Source of the DNA: Dryocola sp. LX212
GTDB taxonomy: Bacteria; Pseudomonadota; Gammaproteobacteria; Enterobacterales; Enterobacteriaceae
Assembly (NCBI GenBank): GCA_041504365.1
Contig: CP167917.1
Span: forward strand, 3,596,001 to 3,660,000
DNA length: 64,000 nucleotides
Reading direction: 5' to 3'
The notes beneath the pieces are model-generated. The model was not told where the DNA came from, searched no databases, and was given only the letters and a program-made list of their open reading frames with translations. A program made the position numbers and the translations under genes. Of this stretch, positions 10,409 through 21,271 are shown one piece after another. Every line of letters starts with the position of its first letter. Position 1 is the stretch's first letter.

Positions 10409-12121
10409 TTAATCCCACAAATCCCTGGCAGGATCGAGCACCGGACGGATAATCCCGGCGCGGATGGTGAAGTCGCCGAAGCCTTCATCCCCTTCACGCT
10501 CTTTCGCCCAGCGCCCCACCAGCTCATCAATGGAGGCCAAAATTTCGGGCTCGGTGATGTTCTCGCGGTACATGCGCGGGATGCGCGTGCCGATGCGGTT
10601 ACCGCCGATGTGCAGGTTGTAGCGGCCAGGCGCTTTACCCACCAGACCGATTTCCGCCAGCATTGCGCGACCACAGCCGTTCGGGCAGCCGGTCACGCGC
10701 AGGACGATGTTCTCTTCGCCAACGTGGTGCTTCTCCATCACATCTTCAACTTTAGTCACAAACTGCGGCAGGAAGCGCTCTGCTTCGGCCATCGCCAGCG
10801 GACAGGTTGGGAAGGCGACGCAGGCCATGGAGTTTTCACGCTGCGGTTTCACCGCATGCATCAGCCCACTTTCTTTCGCCAGCTGCTCGATCTTCGCCTT
10901 TTCGCTTTCCGGCACGCCAGCCACGATCAGGTTCTGGTTAGCCGTCAGGCGGAAATCACCTTTGTGGATCTTCGCGATCTCCAGCAGGCCTGTTTTCAGC
11001 GGACGATCCGGGTAGTCCAGGATGCGACCGTTCTCGATAAACAACGTTAGGTGCCATTTATCATCGATGCCTTTTACCCAGCCGATGCGATCGCCACGGC
11101 CGGTGAATTCGTATGGACGAATCGGCTCAAAGGTAATGCCCGCGCGGCGCTCTACTTCCGCTTTAAACACGTCAACGCCGACGCGCTCGAGGGTGTATTT
11201 GGTTTTCGCATTTTTACGGTCGGTACGGTTACCCCAGTCGCGCTGGGTAGTCACCACCGCTTCGGCAACGGCAAGCGTGTGCTCCAGCGGGATATAGCCG
11301 AATTCGCTCGCGGTGCGGGCGTAGGTGGCTTTGTTGCCATGCTCGATGGATAGCCCACCGCCCACCAGCAGGTTGAAGCCCACCAGCCTGCCGTCTTTAG
11401 CGATGGCGATGAAGTTCATGTCATTCGCATGCAGATCCACATCGTTCTGCGGCGGCACCACAACCGTGGTTTTAAACTTACGCGGCAGATAGGTCGCGCC
11501 CAGAATCGGCTCTTCGTCGGTGGTCGCGACTTTCTCTTTGTCCCACCAGATTTCAGCATACGCGCGGGTGCGCGGCAGCAGGTGCTCAGAGAGTTTTTTC
11601 GCCCACTCGTAAGCTTCCTGATGCAGTTCAGACTCAATCGGGTTCGAGGTGCAAAGCACGTTACGGTTAACGTCGTTGGCGGTCGCCAGCGCGTCCAGCC
11701 CGACTTCGTGCAGCATCTCGTGCGCGGGCTTCACGTTCTTTTTCAGGATGCCGTGAAACTGGAACGTCTGGCGGTTAGTCAGACGGATGCTGCCGTAGAT
11801 GGTTTTATCTTCGGCAAACTTATCAATGGCGCGCCACTGCTGGGTGGTGATAATGCCGCCCGGCAGACGACAGCGCAGCATCATGGCATGACGCGGCTCC
11901 AGCTTCTGCTCGGCGCGTTCGGCACGGATGTCACGGTCGTCCTGCTGGTACATGCCGTGGAAGCGGATCAGCAGGAAGTTGTCGCCCTTAAAGCCGCCGG
12001 TCAGGCCATCCTGCAAATCTTCTTTGATGGTGCCGCGCAGGAAATTGCTTTCCAGCTTCAGGCGCTCGGCGTCAGCCAGTTTTCCTTCGACCACTAACGG
12101 TCCGGGGTGTTTATCGCTCAT
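10409..12121 (-). CDS. cysI: Sulfite reductase hemoprotein beta subunit
   Basis: Catalyses the six-electron reduction of sulfite to sulfide at a siroheme coupled to a [4Fe-4S] cluster, receiving electrons from CysJ. The 570-residue product equals E. coli CysI. The four cluster/siroheme cysteines are visible in [15 protein letters not shown] and [11 protein letters not shown]. Its ATG overlaps the cysJ stop by one base (TAATG), so CysJ and CysI translation are coupled. Confidence 0.98.
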   Translation of the reverse strand: MSDKHPGPLVVEGKLADAERLKLESNFLRGTIKEDLQDGLTGGFKGDNFLLIRFHGMYQQDDRDIRAERAEQKLEPRHAMMLRCRLPGGIITTQQWRAIDKFAEDKTIYGSIRLTNRQTFQFHGILKKNVKPAHEMLHEVGLDALATANDVNRNVLCTSNPIESELHQEAYEWAKKLSEHLLPRTRAYAEIWWDKEKVATTDEEPILGATYLPRKFKTTVVVPPQNDVDLHANDMNFIAIAKDGRLVGFNLLVGGGLSIEHGNKATYARTASEFGYIPLEHTLAVAEAVVTTQRDWGNRTDRKNAKTKYTLERVGVDVFKAEVERRAGITFEPIRPYEFTGRGDRIGWVKGIDDKWHLTLFIENGRILDYPDRPLKTGLLEIAKIHKGDFRLTANQNLIVAGVPESEKAKIEQLAKESGLMHAVKPQRENSMACVAFPTCPLAMAEAERFLPQFVTKVEDVMEKHHVGEENIVLRVTGCPNGCGRAMLAEIGLVGKAPGRYNLHIGGNRIGTRIPRMYRENITEPEILASIDELVGRWAKEREGDEGFGDFTIRAGIIRPVLDPARDLWD

Positions 12122-13926
12122 TAGTAGACATCTCGCTGATAACGGCGCTCAACGCGCAGCTCACTCAAAAATTCATCGGCCGTCTCGGTGTCCATGCCAC
12201 CGAACTCGGCTACCACTTCCAGTAAAACCTGCTCAACGTCTTTTGCCATGCGATTGGCATCGCCGCAGACGTATATGTGGGCGCCTTCCTGAATCCAGCT
12301 CCACAGCTCCGCGCCTTTTTCGCGCAGTTTATCTTGTACGTATATTTTGTGTTCCTGGTCGCGGGACCAGGCGAGATCGATTTTGGTCAGCAGGCCGTCT
12401 TTAACGTAGCGCTGCCACTCAACCTGATACAGGAAGTCATCGGTGAAGTGCGGGTTGCCGAAGAACAGCCAGTTTTTGCCGCTAGCGCCGTCGTTTTCAC
12501 GCTGCTGCATAAAGGCGCGGAAAGGCGCAATGCCGGTGCCGGGGCCGATCATGATCACCGGGGTTTCCGGGTTGGCCGGCAGGCGGAAGTTATCGTTATG
12601 TTCGATGAACACGCGCACTTCACCGTCTTCTTCCAGACGGTCGGCCAGGAAGCCAGAGGCGCCGCCGGTGCGGGCACGCCCTTCGATGTCGTAGCGCACC
12701 ACGCCAACGGTAATGTGAACTTCGCTTTCTGCTTCAGCCTGTGAAGAGGCGATGGAGTACAGGCGTGGCGTCAACGGACGCAGCAGCTCAACCAGCTGGT
12801 CTGCGGTCAGCTCCGCCGGGGCATAGCGCACCATGTCGACAATCGGCGTGCTCTGGGCAAAGTGCTGCAGTTTGGTTTTGTCGCCAACCAGGTCGAGCAG
12901 CGCGGCGTTACGGGTAAGCTGCGCGTACTTCTCAACGATGTTCGCGGTGTTAATGGTCAGCTCAAAGTGCCACTCCAGCGCCTCGCTAAGCGGTAGGGTT
13001 TTGCCATCAACGGTGACGGTTTCATCGCCCTTTAGCCACAGCAGCTCAACAAGCTCTTTCACCAGGGCCGAGTCGTTCTGATACCAGACGCCGAGCGCGT
13101 CGCCGGGCTGGTAGCGAAGGCCAGAATCACCGAGATCGATTTCGAGATGGCGCACGTCTTTGTCAGAGTCACGTCCGGTGATTTTCTGGTTCACCGCGAG
13201 CGTTGCGGTCAGCGGCGCTTCTTTGGTGTACGGGCTGGAGAAGACTTCGTTGACCACGCCGGTTGCCGTGGCTGCGGCCTGTGCAGGCGTTTCAGCCGGG
13301 ACGCGGGATTTCAGGATATCAACGATTTTAGCGCGCCATTCCTGAGCAGCAGGCTGGAACTCAACGTCGGTGTCCACGCGGTCGAGCAGCCGCTGACCGC
13401 CCAGCTCCGCAAGCTTCGAATCGAAGTCTTTGCCGGACTGGCAGAAGAATTCATAGGAGGAGTCGCCCAGGCTGAACACGGCAAAGGCCGTATCGACCAG
13501 CTTCGGCGCTTTTTTGGAGAAAAGATATTTATGCAGCGCCACCGCTTCTTCCGGCGGCTCCCCCTCCCCCTGCGTGGAGGTCACGACAACCAGCAGTTTT
13601 TCCTGGGCGATTTGTTTGAATTTATAGTCCCCAGCGTTCACCAGGTTAACGTTCAGCTTTGCTGCTAACAGGTCGTCGCGCAGCTGTTCGCTGACGCGGC
13701 GTGCGTTGCCCGTCTGGGAGGCGGAGATCAAAGTGATCGCTGGCACTTCCGCAGCCGTTGGCTCAGGCGTGGCAATGCTACCAGGCTGTTGATTAATCAT
13801 CCCCCAGAAATAGCCTGATAACCAGGCCAGCTGCGTCTGCGAGAAGTCTGTTGTTGCCGCCTGGAGGCGAGCCAGTTGCTCCGGGGTGAGCGGCAGCAAA
13901 GCGGTCGGTGGGGCCTGAGTTGTCAT
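12121..13926 (-). CDS. cysJ: Sulfite reductase flavoprotein alpha subunit
   Basis: NADPH-dependent flavoprotein that feeds electrons through FAD and FMN to CysI. The product is 601 residues against 599 in E. coli. Domains in order: N-terminal flavodoxin with [11 protein letters not shown], an FAD-binding ferredoxin-reductase domain with [11 protein letters not shown], and an NADPH domain with [12 protein letters not shown], ending ERRYQRDVY. The open frame extends 52 codons further upstream, but [13 protein letters not shown] matches the E. coli start and the extra stretch has no family match. Confidence 0.97.
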   Translation of the reverse strand: MTTQAPPTALLPLTPEQLARLQAATTDFSQTQLAWLSGYFWGMINQQPGSIATPEPTAAEVPAITLISASQTGNARRVSEQLRDDLLAAKLNVNLVNAGDYKFKQIAQEKLLVVVTSTQGEGEPPEEAVALHKYLFSKKAPKLVDTAFAVFSLGDSSYEFFCQSGKDFDSKLAELGGQRLLDRVDTDVEFQPAAQEWRAKIVDILKSRVPAETPAQAAATATGVVNEVFSSPYTKEAPLTATLAVNQKITGRDSDKDVRHLEIDLGDSGLRYQPGDALGVWYQNDSALVKELVELLWLKGDETVTVDGKTLPLSEALEWHFELTINTANIVEKYAQLTRNAALLDLVGDKTKLQHFAQSTPIVDMVRYAPAELTADQLVELLRPLTPRLYSIASSQAEAESEVHITVGVVRYDIEGRARTGGASGFLADRLEEDGEVRVFIEHNDNFRLPANPETPVIMIGPGTGIAPFRAFMQQRENDGASGKNWLFFGNPHFTDDFLYQVEWQRYVKDGLLTKIDLAWSRDQEHKIYVQDKLREKGAELWSWIQEGAHIYVCGDANRMAKDVEQVLLEVVAEFGGMDTETADEFLSELRVERRYQRDVY

Positions 13927-14255
13927 GCTTGATTGGGTTCCAGTAGCAAAAGGTCCGTTTATAACAATCAACGGTAAAAAGCATTCATAGGGGTAAGGGT
14001 AACCAGCCGGATAGTAACAATTAAAGAAGGGATGGAAATAACAAATAACCAAAATGACTAACCGCTTTTTCGGGTAATTCATAACATTAAAAACGATTAA
14101 TTAACCATCTGAAATGAAAGGAATTTCATTCAGAACAGCACGACAAAGAGACGGCAAAAAGAAGATGAGGCTTTTAGTTAATGCGCAAAAATGTCAATTC
14201 CGGTACTATGCGGCGGTTTTTCGCTCGACTTAACTGCGCTAACTGAGACTCAATA
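13927..14255. promoter_or_regulatory. cysJ / queD divergent promoter region
   Basis: A 329-base AT-rich gap between the divergent cysJIH operon and queD, holding no gene I recognise. A minus-strand TACTAT at 14011-14016 is a possible cysJ -10, preceded by an A/T-rich stretch where CysB would be expected to bind. A TACTAT near 14203-14208 on the plus strand is a possible queD -10. Both are by pattern only. Confidence 0.4.
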
Positions 14256-14615
14256 ATGGCAACCACCCTGTTTAAAGATTTTACCTTCGAAGCCGCCCAC
14301 CGCCTGCCGCACGTACCGGAAGGCCACAAGTGCGGTCGCCTGCACGGCCACTCTTTCATGGTGCGCCTGGAAATCACCGGCGAGGTCGATCCGTATACGG
14401 GCTGGATTATGGATTTCTCCGAGCTAAAGGCGGCGTTTAAGCCAACCTACGATAGCCTCGATCATTACTATCTGAACGATATTCCAGGCCTTGAGAACCC
14501 AACCAGCGAAGTGCTGGCGAAGTGGATCTGGGACAAAATGAAACCCATCGTTCCGCTGCTGAGCGCGGTGATGGTTAAAGAGACTTGTACCGCCGGATGT
14601 GTGTATAAGGGCTAA
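14256..14615 (+). CDS. queD: 6-carboxy-5,6,7,8-tetrahydropterin synthase
   Basis: Second step of 7-deazaguanine/queuosine synthesis: converts 7,8-dihydroneopterin triphosphate to 6-carboxytetrahydropterin. The 119-residue product is close to E. coli QueD (121). Zinc ligands His15, His30 and His32 and the catalytic Cys26 are visible in AAHRLPHV and [11 protein letters not shown]. It is convergent with queE, whose product acts on QueD's product, with a shared terminator between them. Confidence 0.97.
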   Translation: MATTLFKDFTFEAAHRLPHVPEGHKCGRLHGHSFMVRLEITGEVDPYTGWIMDFSELKAAFKPTYDSLDHYYLNDIPGLENPTSEVLAKWIWDKMKPIVPLLSAVMVKETCTAGCVYKG

Positions 14616-14620
14616 GCCTT

Positions 14621-14652
14621 TGGTGGATGGCGCTGCCGCTTATCCACCCTAC
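14621..14652. repeat. REP unit downstream of queD
   Basis: Palindrome GGTGGATGGCGC...GCTTATCCACCCTAC, one of about ten copies of the same REP family in this window. Confidence 0.8.
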
Positions 14653-14667
14653 AAAACTACAAAACAT

Positions 14668-14690
14668 AAAGGCACCCTTGGGTGCCTTTA
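14668..14690. terminator. Bidirectional terminator between queD and queE
   Basis: Stem AAAGGCACCC / GGGTGCCTTT with a very short loop, flanked by A-rich and T-rich sequence, placed between convergent genes. Confidence 0.8.
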
Positions 14691-14694
14691 TGCG

Positions 14695-15366
14695 TTAAGC
14701 GATATTAAGATACTTGTGCGTCTGCATGGAAAGCCGCCAGTTGCGGGCGATACAGGTTTCGATGCACAGACGCGTGGCATCTTCTTTCTGGCTGATGGGC
14801 TGCAGGGCAATCACACGGTTTTTCTCGTCATGCAGCGTTGCCAGCAGCTCATCCAGCGCTTCTATATCACGCACGCGTCCTACCGGGTGTTTAATCTCGT
14901 CGGCTCGTTCCAGCGCCTGCGCGAGGATGTCGTAGCCACCGCGCATGTTCACCTTCGGCGAAACTGTCACCCAGGTCCCCGGCGTACAGCGCACTTCATG
15001 CGTGCCGCTGGTTTCAATCTGGCAGCTAAAACCATGATGTTCCAGCAACGAAGTGAGCGACATCAGGTCGTGAATGCACGGCTCACCGCCGGTAATCACC
15101 ACGTGGCGTGCGGTATAGCCCTGACGCTGAATGATATTCAGCAGGTCTTCCGCACTGGCCCCGCCCCACTTATCGCTCTCTTTGGTTTTCGCCAGAATGC
15201 TGAACAGAGAGACTTCACGATCCGCGAGCTTATCCCAGGTGTGTTTGGTATCGCACCACGCACAGCCGACCGGGCAGCCTTGCAGGCGAATGAAGATGGC
15301 GGGCACACCAGTAAAATAGCCCTCCCCTTGCAGGGTCTGGAACATCTCGTTAATCGGGTACTGCAT
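14695..15366 (-). CDS. queE: 7-carboxy-7-deazaguanine synthase QueE
   Basis: Radical-SAM enzyme for the third step of queuosine synthesis: contracts 6-carboxytetrahydropterin to 7-carboxy-7-deazaguanine. The 223-residue product equals E. coli QueE. The cluster-binding cysteines are in CPVGCAWCDTKH, and VITGGEPCIHDL and IETSGTHEV are the SAM-radical signatures. The chosen start (MQYPINEMFQTL) is two codons inside the longest frame and fits a GAGAT ribosome site. Confidence 0.97.
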   Translation of the reverse strand: MQYPINEMFQTLQGEGYFTGVPAIFIRLQGCPVGCAWCDTKHTWDKLADREVSLFSILAKTKESDKWGGASAEDLLNIIQRQGYTARHVVITGGEPCIHDLMSLTSLLEHHGFSCQIETSGTHEVRCTPGTWVTVSPKVNMRGGYDILAQALERADEIKHPVGRVRDIEALDELLATLHDEKNRVIALQPISQKEDATRLCIETCIARNWRLSMQTHKYLNIA

Positions 15367-15479
15367 AATCATCTCTGTTATCTTCGCAAAAAGTAATTAT
15401 CGCAGAACTAACGGTTGAGATCATGCGCGGCGGTGAAAACAGCCCAATTCGCTATGAACCGGGCCGGCCTGATTGGCAA

Positions 15480-15745
15480 TTAGCTTTCCGAATACATCGC
15501 GTTGGCGAAACGGCGGGTAATTTGCTGCGGACGGGTAATCGCCCCGCCCACCACCACCGCATGGGCTCCAGGCTCAAGACAATGCGCCGCCATCTCCGGT
15601 ATTTCAGCGTTGGCGTGATGTAGACATCGCTGCCCGGATAGTCACGCTTAACGATGGCGATAACCAGTATATCCACCAGTCCCATGATTGCCTGCACATC
15701 AACAAGACTGTTAGCGCGAATCGCCGACGTAAAACCGCTGGGTAT
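15480..15745 (-). pseudogene. Decayed N-acetylmannosamine-6-phosphate 2-epimerase (nanE-like)
   Basis: NanE converts ManNAc-6-P to GlcNAc-6-P in sialic acid breakdown. Here only two fragments remain. The upstream one reads ANSLVDVQAI...[20 protein letters not shown], typical of the middle of NanE. The downstream one, in a different frame, reads [19 protein letters not shown] then [19 protein letters not shown] and a stop at 15480-15482, typical of the NanE C-terminus. At about 15600-15610 the two are joined with a frameshift, and roughly the central third of the protein (the region after TPTL with the catalytic residues) is missing. The N-terminal part beyond 15745 is not recognisable. A 136-codon open frame across it is therefore not a real gene. 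Confidence 0.8.
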
Positions 15746-15923
15746 TCGGATCGGCAAGCTGTACGAAGAAAATAGGGGGCAGGCTAAATGCCAAAGTGGG
15801 CGCAATGTTGCTGGTAGAGGTGCTGGTGGGAGAACTGATAAGTCATGACAGCCGGTACGCAACGGCTAGTCAGCAAACTGCCAGCGCTACGCTGCCGCTG
15901 CTGTTGTAGACCTGCCGGAGAAT
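15746..15923. other. Unassigned sequence beside the nanE remnant
   Basis: 178 bases between the recognisable nanE fragment and the adhP terminator. Short unrelated frames exist (one minus-strand frame reads ADPNTQRFYVGD before a stop), which may be further decayed coding sequence, but I recognise no gene. Confidence 0.4.
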
Positions 15924-15947
15924 AAAAAAGGCCGGGAAATCCCGGCC
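15924..15947 (-). terminator. adhP rho-independent terminator
   Basis: Seven-base-pair GC stem (GGCCGGG / CCCGGCC) followed on the minus strand by six T residues, just downstream of the adhP stop codon. Confidence 0.88.
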
Positions 15948-15956
15948 CGTCACTGG

Positions 15957-16973
15957 TTACTTGTGCGTTCTGAAATCAATCACCATGCGGCCTTTGATTT
16001 TGCCGCTCTCCATCTCTTCGAAAATGGCGTTGATGTCTTTCAGCGGACGCAGCGCGACCTTCGGCGTGACCTTACCTTCAGCAGCAAACTGGAACGCCTC
16101 GGCCAGGTCCTGACGGGTGCCGACCAGCGAGCCAACAACTTCAATGCCGTCCAGCACCAGGCGCGGAATATTCAGGCTCATGGACTCTGACGGCAGGCCA
16201 ACGGCCACCACGCGCCCACCCGCGCGAACGGCATCTACCGCCGAGTTGAACGCGGATTTCGCCACGGCGGTCACCACCGCGGCATGCGCGCCACCGGTTT
16301 TCTCCTGAATGACTTTGCCGGCATCTTCGTTGCGCGAGTTAATCACCATATCCGCGCCGCTCTCTTTGGCAAAATTGAGCTGCGCATCGTTAACGTCTAC
16401 CGCGATGACTTTGGCGTTAAAGACGTTCTTCGCGTATTGCAGCGCAAGGTTGCCGAGGCCGCCCAGGCCGTAAATCGCAATCCACTGCCCTGGCTTGATG
16501 CCAGCAACCTTAACGGCCTTGTAAGTGGTCACACCTGCGCAGGTAATGCTGCTGGCGGCGGCTGATTCCAGGCCGTCCGGCACTTTTACGGCGTAGTCTG
16601 CAACCACAATGCACTCTTCGGCCATGCCACCATCCGCGGTGAAGCCTGCGTTGGTCACGCTGCGACACAGCGTTTCATTACCGCTGTTGCAGTATTCGCA
16701 GTGGCCGCAGCCACGGAAGAACCACGCAACGCTTGCCCGGTCACCTACTTTTAAGGAGGTCACGCCAGGCCCGACGGATTTAACAATACCAATCCCTTCA
16801 TGTCCGAGCGTAGTGCCCGTAACATCACCAAAATCTCCGTTCTTAACGTGCAAATCGGTGTGGCACACACCGCAGCATTCCATTTTCAGCAATGCTTCGC
16901 CGTGCTCCAGCGCGCGCATCGGTTTGTCTACGATTTCAACGGAATGGTCTTTCGTAACAACTGCTGCTTTCAT
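15957..16973 (-). CDS. adhP: Ethanol-active alcohol dehydrogenase AdhP
   Basis: Zinc-dependent medium-chain dehydrogenase that interconverts short alcohols and aldehydes with NAD. The 338-residue product is close to E. coli AdhP (336). Seen: catalytic-zinc segment [16 protein letters not shown], the structural-zinc cysteines in [16 protein letters not shown], and the NAD-binding [14 protein letters not shown]. The start [12 protein letters not shown] has a good AGGAG ribosome site; the frame could open 19 codons earlier. In E. coli K-12 adhP lies in another part of the chromosome; here it sits directly downstream of eno behind eno's own terminator. Confidence 0.95.
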   Translation of the reverse strand: MKAAVVTKDHSVEIVDKPMRALEHGEALLKMECCGVCHTDLHVKNGDFGDVTGTTLGHEGIGIVKSVGPGVTSLKVGDRASVAWFFRGCGHCEYCNSGNETLCRSVTNAGFTADGGMAEECIVVADYAVKVPDGLESAAASSITCAGVTTYKAVKVAGIKPGQWIAIYGLGGLGNLALQYAKNVFNAKVIAVDVNDAQLNFAKESGADMVINSRNEDAGKVIQEKTGGAHAAVVTAVAKSAFNSAVDAVRAGGRVVAVGLPSESMSLNIPRLVLDGIEVVGSLVGTRQDLAEAFQFAAEGKVTPKVALRPLKDINAIFEEMESGKIKGRMVIDFRTHK

Positions 16974-17097
16974 GGCGGTCTCCTGACCTGTTGTGGTATT
17001 CCTCCCTGATTTTGGACGGATAAGATGCAATCTGCAAATGAGAATGCGTCTTTAAATCAAACTAAGTGCGAGAATTTGAGAAAAAAGGGTAAAAAAA

Positions 17098-17119
17098 AAC
17101 CGCCGAAGCGGTTTTTTTA
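17098..17119 (-). terminator. eno rho-independent terminator with TTCG loop
   Basis: On the minus strand AACCGC-TTCG-GCGGTT followed by a run of T: a UUCG tetraloop closed by a C-G pair, among the most stable hairpin types. It lies about 20 bases after the eno stop codon. Confidence 0.93.
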
Positions 17120-17140
17120 TAAGAAGAGGACCGTAACGAA

Positions 17141-20170
<3,030 letters not shown>

Positions 20171-20381
20171 TTAGGTTTAAAGACGATGGAATAACCAGGA
20201 CGGGAAAGCAGTATACCCGAACACTCAGGGTGCCACAAACTTTCATTCTTCAACCCGCCAACCTGACCTCGCGCTTTGTCAGGCTTGAGAAAATAGCGGG
20301 TCTGGCATAAATGTTTTTGACGCAAATCAAGCGCTTGTTAAATGGGAATACCGGGAAATAGCGCTTGACCGCAAAAACGCG

Positions 20382-21173
20382 TTAGATTTCAGTTTCCTGG
20401 CGTTTAACCTGCTGCCAGGCATTTTCCATTTGATCGAGGGTCGCGTCGGTCATCTGCAGCCCCTGCGCGGCGATAATCCGTTCCACCTCCCGGAAACGAC
20501 GCTCGAATTTGCGGTTGGCTTTTTGCAAAGCAACTTCAGCTTTGGTGCCTAAATGGCGGGCCAGATTAACCGTAGCGAACAACAAATCCCCGACTTCTTC
20601 TTCAAGTTTCGCTTCGTCCACAACGACCTGCTGAGCTTCGTGCATCACCTCATCGATCTCTTCGTGAACTTTTTCCAGCACCGGGCCAAGAGAGGTCCAG
20701 TCGAAGCCTACGGATGAGCAGCGCTTCTGAATTTTATGCGCGCGCATCAGGGCAGGAAATGCCTCGGGGATATCATCCAGCGCGGAGTGCTGAGCTTTCT
20801 CCGCGCGCTCGGCGGTTTTGATCTGCTCCCACTTCGCCAGCACTTCGGAACTGGTACCCGCTTCGCCGTCGGCAAAAATATGCGGATGGCGGCGCTCCAG
20901 CTTGTCGCTGATGGATGAGCAGATATCGTCGAAATTAAACCGCCCCTCTTCCTGCGCCATCTGCGCATAAAACACGACCTGGAAAAGCAGATCGCCCAGC
21001 TCGCCGCGCAGATCGTCAAAATCTTCACGGTTAATGGCGTCCAGCACTTCGTAAGTCTCTTCCAGGGTGTAGGGCGCGATAGTGGCGAAGGTCTGCTCGC
21101 GATCCCACGGACAGCCGTTTTCCGGGTCGCGCAGCCGCTTCATGATGCCAAGAAGGCGGGTAATTTGAGTCAA
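20382..21173 (-). CDS. mazG: Nucleoside triphosphate pyrophosphohydrolase MazG
   Basis: Hydrolyses NTPs to NMP and pyrophosphate; thought to lower ppGpp effects and clear damaged nucleotides. 263 residues, as in E. coli. Two MazG repeats are visible: the first with EETYEVLDAI and ELGDLLFQVVF carrying the acidic metal ligands, the second with EEIDEVMHEA and EEEVGDLLFATVNLAR. In E. coli the mazEF toxin-antitoxin genes lie between mazG and relA; here the 98-base gap holds only two REP units. Confidence 0.97.
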   Translation of the reverse strand: MTQITRLLGIMKRLRDPENGCPWDREQTFATIAPYTLEETYEVLDAINREDFDDLRGELGDLLFQVVFYAQMAQEEGRFNFDDICSSISDKLERRHPHIFADGEAGTSSEVLAKWEQIKTAERAEKAQHSALDDIPEAFPALMRAHKIQKRCSSVGFDWTSLGPVLEKVHEEIDEVMHEAQQVVVDEAKLEEEVGDLLFATVNLARHLGTKAEVALQKANRKFERRFREVERIIAAQGLQMTDATLDQMENAWQQVKRQETEI

Positions 21174-21191
21174 TGTCGATCCTTAAGAAAA

Positions 21192-21226
21192 CGTAGGGCA
21201 GATAAGCAAAGCGCCATCTGCCGGGT
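21192..21226. repeat. REP unit 1 of the mazG-relA pair
   Basis: Palindrome GTAGGGCAGATAAGC...GCGCCATCTGCCGGG, in opposite orientation to the unit that follows; together they form a BIME. Confidence 0.75.
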
Positions 21227-21238
21227 ATTGAATGTTTT

Positions 21239-21270
21239 GGTGGATGGCGCTTCGCTTATCCACCCTACAG
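21239..21270. repeat. REP unit 2 of the mazG-relA pair
   Basis: Palindrome GGTGGATGGCGCTTC..TTATCCACCCTAC, ending within two bases of the relA stop codon. Confidence 0.8.
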
Positions 21271-21271
21271 G

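Noticed and set aside
10406-11050. Long plus-strand frames opposite cysI, cysJ, relA, rlmM and recB
   Set aside because: They are antisense shadows of high-GC coding sequence with no ribosome sites and no family resemblance.
13927-14082. A 52-codon N-terminal extension of CysJ
   Set aside because: The internal ATG gives the exact E. coli start; the extension occupies the expected promoter and leader region.
15452-15862. A 136-codon minus-strand frame taken as a gene
   Set aside because: It crosses two nanE fragments that are in different frames; the N-terminal third and the end do not resemble any protein.
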